From Albugo candida (lineage: Eukaryota > Oomycota > Peronosporomycetes > Albuginales > Albuginaceae), in the NCBI GenBank assembly GCA_905220665.1, contig CAJNAR010000161.1, positions 353,770 through 417,769 on the forward strand: 64,000 bases of DNA. Direction: 5' to 3'. Numbering within the stretch: position 1 is the first letter of the stretch; each line of letters opens with the position of its first letter. The position numbers and the translations under genes are program-made. Shown one piece after another: positions 10,801 through 20,227 of the stretch. Below the pieces are notes generated by a model, which did not search any database, was not told the origin of the DNA, and saw nothing but the letters and a program-made list of their open reading frames with translations.

Positions 10801-13356
10801 ATCTGGTAGGTTTCCATCTAACATTACGGTTGTATTGATTGGAGATGATGGAACTGATTCTTTAGCGCTTGGGTAGCACAAACATATCAAAGCCTCGACA
10901 ACTCCAGACTTAGCGACCGTCTCTTGTGTGTGAGATCCACAACAAAGTTGTCTCAAAGCCGTGGCCACCAGATATCGAGTCTGCAATGTCGATGCAGTAT
11001 AGCTCATTTCGATTACCGAATGAATTGCTCCAATGTGAGCGCTGGAAGCAGTTGCAGTTGCTTGAGGTACTGTCAGAAGATTACACAGTGTAAAGGTGCA
11101 CATGTGTATTGTTTCGGTATCGAGTACGCTTCGACCATAAGAACAGGACGTACTTTTGTCGAAGGGCGTGCTGCTATGTGTTTGTTGGATATCGAAAAGC
11201 TTTGACGCTATGAAAATCACTTGATTCTCAACTAGTTGGAGACGTGTGGTCTTGTTGCATGAGATATTGTACAGCATCGCAGCGGATAGATACACCAATT
11301 GAGCAGCCATCCACCCATGGTCTTCGTCTACTGGAAACTTTTCAGCATCACAAATCGTAAGAATCTCATTCACAATTCCATCCTGGATCATTCTGGAATG
11401 ATTGGATTGATCTCTACTCAGATTGTATAAGGTCATCGCCAAAAACAATTTGAGCTCGAGTTCAACACGATAATTCTTAAATGTCGTTTGTTGGCGCTGA
11501 TTTCTCATAAAGGCTTTGATAATGTCCAGGCTGCCTCCCGTTACCATTAAGGCGCGATAGGACTTCAATGTTGACAGGTTTTGGAGGACATAAGCCAGCA
11601 TGTGGTGACACTCGACAAGAAAGGATTGAGCTAAATTCGAGACCGCTGTCATCGCGCCTTGTTCCATTAAACGTTGCCGCATGGTCCTAAAGTTGGACAG
11701 ATTGCACATTCCTTTGACAAGTAGAATGCATCGAGCATCGACGTGAGGCTTTGTACCCAATTGTCCATCCACAAGTGTCGTCACGAACTCCGTCGAAACG
11801 ACATTCAGTAAGGTGTTGAGCACAACGTCTAATTTCGTGAATGACTCCTCAACGCAAGTGAGATTGAAGAGAGCGAGCGTTGGGATATGGGACTTCATTT
11901 TAATCTCACTGATTAGATAATATAACGTGTTGGTGATGCCTTCAGCAATCAATTGGGCATGCGATTCCAAGTGGTCAACCGCACACAAATTGCATAAAAT
12001 CACCGCGCAACTTCTTTGTATCTGATTATCCTGTACTGTGCTCGCAATTTCTCCAATAACTCTGGCAGTTGCTTTCGCAATCATATAAGCTCGAACTTCC
12101 TTCACGTACGACATGTTGATGAGTGCACTGACGCATAATGAAAGTGTATGTAAACTGTATTCAACTCGATTCTTTTCTTGAAAATGTGCGATATCGCTCG
12201 TTGTAAGGTGTTCGGTAGTAGCTCCATGGCTCAATTGGCAGAGCCGCAAAAGTGCTTCAACAGCATTCTCATGCATCATCACCTGCGCATTCTGTGGGTT
12301 ACCGCTCCAATTTTTGAGTGCTATTGCGCATTGTTGTAGACGTTTTATATGACGCCGGTCAGGTGAGTTGTCAATCGATCTATCCGTGTTCGGCTCGCCG
12401 AGGGTACTCTTTGGGTTGGTCTTGTGCAGTGCATGCGGGACAGAGTTTGCATCGGATGATGTAGCCGAAAATGCGCTGATGAAGGCTTGCTTGAGAGTAC
12501 GATTATCAGCTAGGCTAGAAAGTTTTGTCTCTTTCAAATTCTTTTCTTGATCGTTTCCGGTCACGTCTAAATCACTTTTATGCATTCGTGACATATACAG
12601 CATTCCCTCGACGTATTCGCCTCGAGTTCCAAAGATATCGCCACTATAAGACCTTATTAGGGTACGACAGTGTTGTGGTGTGATGCTCTCAGATGAGTGA
12701 TTCAAAAAGCTTTCAGAATTCGAGTGTATTATATCAGGTTTCGACGTCAGCGGTACATCTTTTCCGACTTTTAATGTTTTTAGAGGTGTACCAACAAGTT
12801 TGCTTTGAGACTTTGACTTGATTTTGGATAATCTCAGTACTTTATTCCCATGCGCCCTTGACATCTCCAAGTGCTTTGTACCACGATTTATTCCGAATGC
12901 GCGTCTTTGGCCAGCGATCGATGCCTCTTCATTCCCCTTCCTCCGATACTGCAAAGTGCCTACTTTCAATTCTTTGATTCTTTTTGTATCGAAATTCATA
13001 CATTTGTACTCTTTTTCATCTAATTCGCTCTGTTCATTCATTGCTGCTTGAGAGGTTGGAATGTGTGCATTCTTTGCAGATATTTCTGCATATTCCATCG
13101 TGAATTCATTGAGACTCGATATTGATTCCAGCATATGCTCAGGAATCCTCGGAATTGTGCACAAATCAATGAATCGCTTCTGCGCTGGTGATAGCTTTCC
13201 ATCAGCTTCCGCTGACGATCCAGACGGCGTCAGACTGAGCTCCGTGTGGCACGATTGCAAATCATCGTCGAAAATGTCTTTGAATGTCTGCGTTTCATTG
13301 CCAAGTAACTTTGCTACTCGCTCACATTCGTATTGCCACAAAGACGAAAGATTCAT
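7810..13356 (-). CDS. Giant armadillo-repeat protein
   Basis: One uninterrupted frame of 1,848 codons from the ATG at 13356; the frame extends a little further upstream but only with a TTG. The first ~335 residues are hydrophilic and basic-rich. From there to roughly residue 1,620 the protein is a chain of ~42-residue helical repeats of armadillo type, for example IQRSCAVILCNLCAVDHLE, YLVATALRQLCCGSHTQE and TRQTCLAALCNLITSNTIS, the last ending near ICTTSLSNLSNGSSLIENGA. A ~220-residue tail, rich in Ser, Arg and Lys, follows. ARM solenoids bind partner proteins; there is no catalytic motif and no F-box, U-box or membrane segment, so the partner is unknown. It is transcribed divergently from the SulP gene with 122 bp between start codons. 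The absence of introns across 5.5 kb is notable beside intron-bearing neighbours. Confidence 0.85.
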   Translation of the reverse strand: MNLSSLWQYECERVAKLLGNETQTFKDIFDDDLQSCHTELSLTPSGSSAEADGKLSPAQKRFIDLCTIPRIPEHMLESISSLNEFTMEYAEISAKNAHIPTSQAAMNEQSELDEKEYKCMNFDTKRIKELKVGTLQYRRKGNEEASIAGQRRAFGINRGTKHLEMSRAHGNKVLRLSKIKSKSQSKLVGTPLKTLKVGKDVPLTSKPDIIHSNSESFLNHSSESITPQHCRTLIRSYSGDIFGTRGEYVEGMLYMSRMHKSDLDVTGNDQEKNLKETKLSSLADNRTLKQAFISAFSATSSDANSVPHALHKTNPKSTLGEPNTDRSIDNSPDRRHIKRLQQCAIALKNWSGNPQNAQVMMHENAVEALLRLCQLSHGATTEHLTTSDIAHFQEKNRVEYSLHTLSLCVSALINMSYVKEVRAYMIAKATARVIGEIASTVQDNQIQRSCAVILCNLCAVDHLESHAQLIAEGITNTLYYLISEIKMKSHIPTLALFNLTCVEESFTKLDVVLNTLLNVVSTEFVTTLVDGQLGTKPHVDARCILLVKGMCNLSNFRTMRQRLMEQGAMTAVSNLAQSFLVECHHMLAYVLQNLSTLKSYRALMVTGGSLDIIKAFMRNQRQQTTFKNYRVELELKLFLAMTLYNLSRDQSNHSRMIQDGIVNEILTICDAEKFPVDEDHGWMAAQLVYLSAAMLYNISCNKTTRLQLVENQVIFIASKLFDIQQTHSSTPFDKSTSCSYGRSVLDTETIHMCTFTLCNLLTVPQATATASSAHIGAIHSVIEMSYTASTLQTRYLVATALRQLCCGSHTQETVAKSGVVEALICLCYPSAKESVPSSPINTTVMLDGNLPDHESAVLKSIQIQCVAAVTSLMLGTDSSDAVVTHVGPIIRFLTQLLELEHTNEVLVKLACLCLSLLSREDASADFLFQEQTIGVIIQNTLSSEDTEAKAAYCHILACISRHKVVGLILLESGILKLVSGVARLKVIEENQDRNRDKSTLQRYCSIILANLARNPQSCIAMLSSQKSIHSVMEILPILSINCYSEEIQSNIVNVVAHLSSVTNSEEHLVEMRAVDLLMTIAMVRSLNSATRQTCLAALCNLITSNTISTLIREGMVDLIPQFIAFDNIECIWMVTYIVEQMVSHAVDTSNDYSFFRSASLRAFLAMIVRSSSMEDVNLCVTHEHLLLSLLEVSEAQIDTLVPSIVDAVDALSARLMECVDEMVASWERLSLVMHLLISNPKRRNAAFNEVSVSILMRFLSSINEIGSTSTDVPPFVVYAAGTLSYFAADSNMIGGLKSETLFQTLAELLERMIKSLDVQEDGSSRWLLNGLSHVLFSMCCLAYKDEESRESPLAEAIDLLGMMERIVSFGRHDNALIALVCILTRKIIHYKRFLAKRSSTAKDWSRGLSQFDMVSLLCHLCEAAYSDLESALDCSEIICDIVFGVDAIVSPFIVQEASFIQEQLVHSTALKAVSLLMMKTQLVETRYRCVSSIAALSSYDALRSGLIRFEAIRMISDQALLYTAEAIGSTSIARDIMALCAITIFNLTNSSNFAADAEAAPTMISQGAITALTHISGILGSEDELIATICTTSLSNLSNGSSLIENGAIEALVISALDSSNTNSSNGVKIQSSLRYSLKITRPESRFSVKFKDLVHPPRYSTPPKWRCKSTSYKRHCNLQITMSLPPQGLLHLHKSLEENLIEVTSKTNSLSPVRDFMRNVKKPQSVQHDQMPVLNFSQMDVWEYELQIKRDDHSYSSNTIIPFTEHMESSLAIDEQSIASIAPTDNKIIGMETLATKSHLESPDTNPKKGIRLRKLTRRENLERIEETVKDKQNAHRKLSVRHNGRK

Positions 13357-13478
13357 GAAAATGCAATTCTTCAGCCGACACGACGCATCGATTCCAACAT
13401 TTAACCGATAGAAAGGATGCGCACTTCGTTTCAACCTCGTCCGTTTATTCGCGTCATCCTCTCACAAATCCGTCTCAA
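13357..13478. promoter_or_regulatory. Divergent promoter region between ARM and SulP genes
   Basis: The two ATGs at 13356 (minus) and 13479 (plus) are 122 bp apart, so both promoters and 5' UTRs must fit here or overlap the opposite gene. No clear TATA box or oomycete initiator was identified. The call rests on gene arrangement only. Confidence 0.5.
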
Positions 13479-16168
13479 ATGGCAAAAAACAACTCATCAG
13501 TCATACTTTGTTCAAATGTCCTGCAAGCTATATTATCGGGCATTGTCATCACAATCGGTAAGCTCGCAATAGAATTATAATTCAAACAGAATTTGATTGT
13601 TTATATTAGTGATTTGCCCGTGTTTGCTTGGTTTCTCAACAATTATATTCAGTCATCACGATTTTGCGCCATTTCTCCCTCTTCTGATCAAATTGGTCTA
13701 CGTGTCGAGCATTGTACATCAACTTGTTATTACCATTCTATCCCCGGTACATTTTGCGATCGCACAAGTCCAAGATGCTGGTACCTACCGCCACGAATGC
13801 TCTACAGCATAATAATTGACGTTGGTTATGCGTAGGGCTCATTTTTCTCTCTATTATGGCTACTTCAATCATGAACCAACTTGCAAGTGAGGACGTTCCA
13901 ATGGAAAAACGCATTTCGACAGTTTTGATTCACCTCAGCCTGTCGTCTGCTTTTGTCGGAATCGGTTTGATCGCACTTGGACGTTTTCGTTTGGCTTCGT
14001 TTGTGCAGTACCTCCCCACACCAGTCATTGGAGGGTATCTGGCATACATCGGCTTCTTTTTGATCAAAGGAGGGCTCTCACTAATGACAAATGTACATGT
14101 CACGGGTCCGTCAACATGGCTGTCACTGTTGACATATCATAATGTGAGCCTGATGGGACCTGGAATTATCTATGGGATAGCATTATCGATTCTAACAAAT
14201 CGATTTGGAAATGTCAGTGTGTTCCCTTGTTGCGTTATCAGTATGCCCATCGTATTTTTTGTACTCGTATACTTGAGCGGAAGCAGTCTTCAAGATGCTC
14301 GAGTACACGGATATTTGGCTCCAGATGAGAAGGGTGTCAGTCTCACTGAAATGTATCATCTTTTCGACTTCAAATCCATTCAGTGGCATGCAATGTTTCC
14401 AGCACAAATTCCAACCATCTTAAGCATGTTTATTGTAATATCGTTTGCCTCGTCGCTAGACATCGCAGCGATATGCATGGGGACTGGAGTAAATCTGAAT
14501 TATAATCAGCAGCTGCAAGTGGTGGGGTACTCCAACTTTTTTAGCGGTATCACAGGCGGTTATACTGGATCCTATATCTTTAGCCAAACATTGTTTGCTT
14601 CACGATTCCAACTTGGAGGTTCTCAGACTCCACTTACAAGAGTAATTGGGCTTACATTGATTATATGCGAGAGTTTTATCGTATCGATGCGGTTTTCGCT
14701 CATGGCGGTCATTCCAAAGTTCCTGTTTGGTTCCGTAATGATATATATCGGCATCGAGTTACTTCGCGCGTGGCTGGTTGATGTGTATACAAAGCTACTA
14801 GCATCAGAGTATTTTGTCGTGGTCTTCACATTTATCGGGTTGAATGTTTTTGGTGTGGAAATTGGGCTTACATCTGGAATAGCTGTGGCTGCCTTCTCTT
14901 TCATTCTCGAATACTCTCGTAATCAAGAAGTTCGGACAATCCAGAAATCAAGCAACGTGATACGTAGCATGCAGCAATACAATCTACTCCATGGAAGACA
15001 TGAATCACCAAGTTCATCTCAAGATCTCGCTCATCCCGCATTATCATCACGACCTATTGTAACAATTCAGCTTCAAGGACATATATTTTTTGGATCAGCT
15101 ACAAAAATCCAATCGTGTGTCAAACGTTTGGTCTACGTGGAGCAAAGCAAGGGTAGTCATGAGACCGTAGATCCGGAGCAGCTTCCGCTGCTTCAATGTG
15201 ATGCTAAGAATGAGACGGGGCCACTAGTTGACTTGAAAGGGAGCCCATGCATCGATATTGATCAAGAACGAACACAATTTGTCGTATTTGACTTCTCCGC
15301 TGTGACCGGAATGGATGCGACTGCTGCCAGATCCTGTTTTTTTGTGTTGAAATCTCTCTTCCACCGACATGATATCAGAGTTGTTTATTGCGGAATGAAT
15401 GCAGAGATTGAAGCTTTACTACGAGCAAATGATGTGATCTCATCCAACTGGTCCAAAGACACACCTTTTCATCCTGGTAACACATCAAAAGGACACGTTA
15501 CAACAGATTTAGATTCGGCTTTGGAATGGTGTGAAGAAAATATTATATTCAACAAAGCACCTGACTTTTACATTGCGAGCCATAAACGAAAGCTTTCGTT
15601 GTTCAGTATTTTACAAGCGTATTTGCCTGCTGAAAAGCAGATATATTTGTCAAGAAATTTTGAGTCAGATCAACTTGAAGACATCTTTAAGGTACAAACT
15701 TGGGAGAAATCCCAACAAATTTTTGGAATTGGCGATCATCCGATCGGATGGTATGTGTTATTACGCGGACAGATAAGTCTTTTTTCCAGATCCACGCTCA
15801 CAAGGTCCAATTCTCCGCCATCTTTGGTCTCCAGACAATCCGGACGGTATACCAGCACTTCACAAACACGCTCAACCGTAGACCAGAGTTTGAGCAATTT
15901 ACTTGATTCATCACATTCATGTGAATGGTTGCAATTATTCGGTCGCGTGCACGCCGGATGCGTCTTTGGAGACTTGGATTTCGTTCTGCAACAGCCACGT
16001 CAAACTGCTGCTGTTGTCACTTGTGACAATACGATCACGGCGCTTATAACTCGAGACAAACTGACCTTTCTTGAGACCAATCGAATCGAATTGGCATTCA
16101 TTCTACAGCATATAATGATGCGGGCATCGTACATACCGATGGCTGATAAATTACATTCCAACGTTTAA
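13479..16168 (+). CDS. SulP anion transporter with STAS and C-terminal cNMP-binding-like domain
   Basis: Exons 13479-13557, 13610-13780 and 13836-16168, with introns of 52 and 55 nt; joined length 2,583 nt gives 860 residues. Exon 2 encodes the conserved segment YVSSIVHQLVITILS...HFAIAQVQDAG, continued in exon 3 as LIFLSIMATSIM; this match to fungal/protist SulP proteins of the yeast YGR125w type sets the junctions. Membrane core lies at ~20-440 with GRFRLASFVQYLPTPVIGGY. A STAS domain follows at ~490-650 (VVFDFSAVTGMDATAARS). Residues ~690-840 resemble a cyclic-nucleotide-binding fold (GCVFGDLDFVLQQPRQTAAV). Members transport sulfate or related anions, often at vacuolar membranes; the substrate here is not evident. 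Whether the last domain still binds a nucleotide is unknown, because the canonical FGE/RxA phosphate-binding cassette is altered (FGD...RQTA). Confidence 0.88.
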
Positions 16169-16845
16169 TTCTGTTACACTGTCTTAGCATCTGGACGCAC
16201 ACCTACCCAGAAATCCATCGATTCATGCCTTTCTTCCATCATATTTATTTCTTTGGCCGAAAGACGTGAATCAGAAAGGATGAAATTTGGCGGAATATGA
16301 AGCTTTTTTGTGCGTGCTAGCGCCTCTTCTGGATTGCATGTAATTGGAAGGCGGCAAAGTACCCAAACGCATCTTATCCTATACCCTCAATACCTAATGA
16401 TAGAGTTGTCGATGAGTCTAGCTTGAGACATTTGAGAGGACGGAAGGGTGTCGTGAACCCAAAGCGTTATCTCAGCATCCTATTTTTTCCATACTTTTGG
16501 GCATTTGTGACGTATGTCGTGCCGTATCGCATGTATTTTCTGTCTTTTGTAGCTTTTTAAACGCTTTTTCAAGCCCACAATACTTGTGTCGACAGATAGG
16601 AAGGAAAGGTTGACATCAGTACAGTATGAATAACAAAAAGCCTGTATGCGAGATCAACTAATTGATGAGTTCCTTTGCGCCATTTTTCCATGTTTTAATC
16701 TCTCTAATCGAATTTCACAAGGCGTCGAACGTTTGTCTTAGTTCTCGTCAAAGTGCGCTCAAACTATAATCATTTTTACAATAGATTGAGCACTCGGCTG
16801 TGTGTCATTCAATCGCACCAAAAGGCTGATCAAATCAAATATTCA
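16169..16845. other. Intergenic stretch
   Basis: 677 bp between the SulP stop and the BTB-protein ATG. No open frame with recognisable content, RNA gene or repeat is visible. The open frame of the next gene extends back to a GTG at 16753, so up to 31 extra codons or an upstream exon cannot be excluded. Confidence 0.5.
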
Positions 16846-18042
16846 ATGCAAAGAAAACTACGTAAAGCATGCTCACTGCCCTCTTGCTCACGTCAAGTCG
16901 GCCAATGTATGCACTGCACTTGTGATGGAAGATGCGGACAACACGCACCTGGAATGTGTGGTGTTCGAAGAGAAGGAAACGGGAAATCCTGCAAGCATTT
17001 TGGATGCTCACGTGATGCCAATTGCTTACATAGTACTCGTGCCACATGCTGTCAATGCCGGAACTTGATTGCTACGAGATCACTGTCGGCTATGGAACGA
17101 AGTAAGAAGCGATTTAGATCGTCCACGAATCTTGAACTTGCGGCTGGGATCGAAACAAACAACAAGCTCAGAAAGATCCAAAATTGTAGGGTCCCCGATC
17201 AACCAGTTCTTTCTTTGGCAGAGGAAAGAGAACGATCAGACTCCTCGCTAAGTGAGAATGATATCAATGAGCTGCTGCTTCTACTAGGCGAAGAGAACCA
17301 TTGCAAGCCAAGCGTGGTGAAATCCGGACTCGAAAACACTTCAGAAACACCATTTTCGTTATGGGAATGCAAACACTGGCAAGCAAGAAAAGATTCGTGT
17401 GATTTGATTGTCATAGCGAGTAATGTAGAATTCTACGTTCACCAATTCCCAATTCTTGTGCAGAGCAAACGATTGCATGATTTGGCAACGTCAGTAGACA
17501 CCAGGTCAAATAGAAACGAAAAGGAAGTCTCCATTCCGATTCTCAAACTGCCTCACGACTTTCCCGGCGATGTTGAGCTTTTCGAGCAGCTGTGTATTTA
17601 TTGGTATTCGGGCACAACAAGTCATTCTTTGATATCAAAGAAACGATGCTGTTGTAATTTGAATCGTCTGCCAACTGTGATTGCGGCTATGGAGTACCTT
17701 CAAGTATCGACTGAAACACAAGCACATCTTCGCCAGTTATTCGTGCCCCTCCTAAAAGGCCAGACATTGGAGCCGCTCGTGTGCTTCATCAATCACGTTT
17801 ACGAGCAGATGGTTCTAGATCGGATAACACATCTTTATGGCAATCAGGAGACTCTAGCGTTGTGCATGCAAACACTGTTCATGCGTGTGCACTGTTTAGC
17901 ATCCGATAAGATTCCAGTACTTTTGACACTACCAAATGAGATTTTCACACAAATCATGCCAAACGTACTGAGATCACATAGAGACATCGCAAATGGAGGA
18001 GAAAAGTTTTATGGAGAGTGTACTGCCAGTATTTCAGTTTGA
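16846..18042 (+). CDS. Cys-rich zinc-finger-like / BTB (NPH3-like) protein
   Basis: 398 residues from the ATG at 16846. Residues ~8-72 are very Cys/His-rich (CSLPSCSRQVGQCMHC, CGQHAPGMCGV, CKHFGCSRDANCLH, CCQCRN). The spacing suggests small zinc-binding units like the CxxxxC...CxxH repeats seen in oomycete and plant WRKY-associated fingers. Residues ~183-300 match a BTB/POZ fold closest to plant NPH3-type proteins: CDLIVIASNVEFYVHQFPIL, then RLHDLATSV, then LKLPHDFPGDVELFEQLCIY and AMEYLQVSTE. BTB proteins commonly act as cullin-3 adaptors or dimerisers, a role only inferred here. The typical NPH3 domain is not visible after the BTB. The stop is 14 bp from the stop of the convergent sugar-transporter gene, so the two transcripts must overlap at their 3' ends. 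Confidence 0.7.
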   Translation: MQRKLRKACSLPSCSRQVGQCMHCTCDGRCGQHAPGMCGVRREGNGKSCKHFGCSRDANCLHSTRATCCQCRNLIATRSLSAMERSKKRFRSSTNLELAAGIETNNKLRKIQNCRVPDQPVLSLAEERERSDSSLSENDINELLLLLGEENHCKPSVVKSGLENTSETPFSLWECKHWQARKDSCDLIVIASNVEFYVHQFPILVQSKRLHDLATSVDTRSNRNEKEVSIPILKLPHDFPGDVELFEQLCIYWYSGTTSHSLISKKRCCCNLNRLPTVIAAMEYLQVSTETQAHLRQLFVPLLKGQTLEPLVCFINHVYEQMVLDRITHLYGNQETLALCMQTLFMRVHCLASDKIPVLLTLPNEIFTQIMPNVLRSHRDIANGGEKFYGECTASISV

Positions 18043-18056
18043 TAAAAAAGGATGCT

Positions 18057-19151
18057 TTAAATGATTTTGCTGATGATTTTCTCTTGATGGGGGAAGGCAC
18101 TGTATAGCATCAAGCTTATGCCTACCAAGAATGCTGCAACCCATGTCTCGAAAGAGAGCTCTTTTTCATACGCCACTGATTCAACGAGTGCAGTGCATAT
18201 AATACCTCCGACAAGTGCGAATGACTTGAGCACACCACCTGCGTATTTTGTCACTACGCCGACAAGAAGACCTCCGACCGCGTTACACAGTACAGGGAGA
18301 AGCGTATAAATATTCCATCCCGTAAATGAGATAGATCCGTCTTCAATCGTGGCAGTTCGGACGTACGACGAGATCAACTTTTGGAATAAGACGAAACAAG
18401 TTCCATAAATTGATAATTCCATGGTTACTAAGGCCGTATCGCGCGAATAAATTTGCATGGACCGCTGGGTCAATGCTGCTCCCAATCCCGACAGGATTGA
18501 CGCAAATATAAGTGGAATGACACCAAGTCGAAAAGAAGGCGAAGACGTTTGAATTACGCTGGACAGATCCGCATCCTTCGTCGGGAGTTCCTTCTCTTGC
18601 GATAATGATAAGGCCGCAGCCGAAAGCAAAAGCATCGAAACTATCAGACAACAAACGAATTTGGTAAGATTAATGAGCTAGACAATACCAGGAGTCTATT
18701 ACGTACAGCATTGCACACTAGAAAATCTCTTCCCAAGTAACATATAAACGAATAAAGCAGTCCATAGCAGCTTTGTTTGATTCAATAGGTTGAACAAGAG
18801 CGGTGGTAAATTCTGATACGAAATTAACACTAGGCTGTTCTGTATTGCATACGTGCAGGCCGGGATACCTGAATATCGCAAACTCTCGATAAATCGCCAT
18901 GATTTCGCATTACTACTAAATCTGCCGGAAGTTGCAAGAATTATACTCGCAATAAGGAATTTGCATATTTCGCAAGCTATCACCAAAGTGAATGGATGCT
19001 GTACGTTTGAAGCGAATGTTTTGTACAATAGCGGCTGAATACCAAACTGTACAGACAAAAGACCTAAGAAAATGTACCCCACAACCGCCCGCCGTGTTCC
19101 GCGACGAGGTGTTCCCATTGTTCGATCCGTTTTATTTGTGGGACCTTGCAT
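18057..19151 (-). CDS. Nucleotide-sugar transporter (SLC35A / CMP-sialate-UDP-galactose type), two exons
   Basis: Exon 1 is 18707-19151 and exon 2 is 18057-18640; a 66-nt intron (donor GTACGT, acceptor GTCTGATAG) restores the frame at SSVQCF-SMLLLSAAAL. The result is 342 residues, the usual length. About ten membrane segments are expected. Family hallmarks are the QFGIQPLLYKTFA region, CEICKFLIAS, NSLVLISYQNLPPLLFNLL, LNQTKLLWTALF, and near the end NAVGGLLVGVVTKYAGGVLKSF. These proteins exchange nucleotide sugars for nucleoside monophosphate across Golgi membranes, feeding glycosylation. The exact sugar cannot be read from sequence. The ATG at 19151 was taken; a second Met at codon 12 is possible. 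A donor 4 nt downstream (GTAATA) is an alternative but does not give a better join. Confidence 0.88.
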
Positions 19152-19317
19152 TTGCTAATTTAGAGCATCACCCCCCCCCCTCCCAATCATATCTCTATAT
19201 TACTACAAAACATGACCACTAGAATGTCTCTTTCCTGCTTGAGTTTATTGCAAAAATAGTACAATCAACAGTACCAATGCGCCCTGTTTTTTGCTTGAAC
19301 ACACTTCTGAATATAAA
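19152..19317. promoter_or_regulatory. Divergent promoter region with a 12-base C run
   Basis: 166 bp separate the start of the nucleotide-sugar transporter (minus) and the NiCoT/UreH-like gene (plus). A run of 12 C residues followed by TCCC lies at about 19170-19186. No TATA box was assigned. The call rests on gene arrangement. Confidence 0.4.
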
Positions 19318-20193
19318 ATGACGATGAAATATGATCTGCCAGTGAGCAGCATCGTGACAATAGGAACTGAGTTTGGTGTGCTACATATGATATCTGGAAT
19401 TGATCATTTTGGAGCACTGATAGTGTTTCTTTCGATGATCGATTGGAATGCGATTAAAACTGCTGCCTGTTGGGCTTTTGGTCATTCCGTTGGCGTAGCG
19501 ACGATTGCGTGGCTACAAACATTCTTCAGCACATCACACTTAAGGTTTACTGAAAGTATCTGCAAGTTCTTAGCTGGTCTCGCGCTGTTATCGTTGGGCA
19601 TTTTAGCAGCTATCTTCCATCGGACTCTACATCACTCAGACGACGGCGACGGTCATAGATTAGAAACTACGATCCAAGAGCGAGAAGACGAAGAAGAAGA
19701 AGAAGAAGAAGTACATAAGGAAAGAAGCTTACTATTCTCGAGCAACAAGACGAAGGACATAGACGACAATGTGTCCAAACCCGCCACATTCTGTCGATCG
19801 TTTCGGATGAAAATGGCAAGGAAAGAGCGTGAATGGTGGCGTTCCATCTTGCTTAATCAAAAATTACAGATTATCTATCGAGTTTTGATATGGAGCTACG
19901 GTCTCATACAAGGCTTGGCTGATTCAGTTGGATTATTGGGTACACTTCCATCCATGATACTAGCTGATCTTTACTATTCGACGATTTACATTGCTGTCTT
20001 CTGTATAGCAGGAATACTGATGGCAATTGCTACAGCTATATTGTATGCGCATATGGTACTACGCGATAGAAAACGTTATGAGAATCGTGAATGCCGAATT
20101 GAATGCATTGCGGCATTCCTTTGCACAATTATGGGACTTTTCTTCCTCTATAAATCGATATGCACCCTCTCGACATATGATCCCGAAATATAA
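19318..20193 (+). CDS. Multi-pass membrane protein, nickel/cobalt-transporter or UreH-like
   Basis: 291 residues from the ATG at 19318; the frame reaches back to a TTG at 19291 and a second ATG lies two codons in. Two motifs in membrane helices stand out: GVLHMISGIDHFGAL (residues ~20-34) and FGHSVGV (~54-60). They recall the H-x-x-x-G-x-DH and GHS motifs of the NiCoT/UreH/HupE-like metal permease superfamily, in which such His/Asp residues contact the metal. A cytoplasmic loop carries an acidic run of nine Glu/Asp residues at ~118-132 encoded by a GAA/GAG-rich simple sequence. A second set of helices occupies the last third. Transport of Ni2+ or Co2+ is a family inference and unproven. The stop is 34 bp before the ATG of the next gene on the same strand. 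Confidence 0.55.
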   Translation: MTMKYDLPVSSIVTIGTEFGVLHMISGIDHFGALIVFLSMIDWNAIKTAACWAFGHSVGVATIAWLQTFFSTSHLRFTESICKFLAGLALLSLGILAAIFHRTLHHSDDGDGHRLETTIQEREDEEEEEEEVHKERSLLFSSNKTKDIDDNVSKPATFCRSFRMKMARKEREWWRSILLNQKLQIIYRVLIWSYGLIQGLADSVGLLGTLPSMILADLYYSTIYIAVFCIAGILMAIATAILYAHMVLRDRKRYENRECRIECIAAFLCTIMGLFFLYKSICTLSTYDPEI

Positions 20194-20227
20194 CAGTGTT
20201 TGTACCAAATATGTTCCTATTCGTATC

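Noticed and set aside
7823..13411. Many plus-strand frames opposite the ARM gene (for example 13061-13411, 8471-8806)
   Set aside because: Shadows of the long minus-strand gene; no motifs and no independent support.
13357..13434. ARM protein start at 13434
   Set aside because: That codon is TTG, with an in-frame stop a few codons further up and no ATG between; the ATG at 13356 is preferred.
20027..20227. Longer kinase N-terminus starting at 20027
   Set aside because: It would overlap the preceding gene in another frame and begins with a non-ATG codon. The first Met after that gene's stop gives a normal protein.
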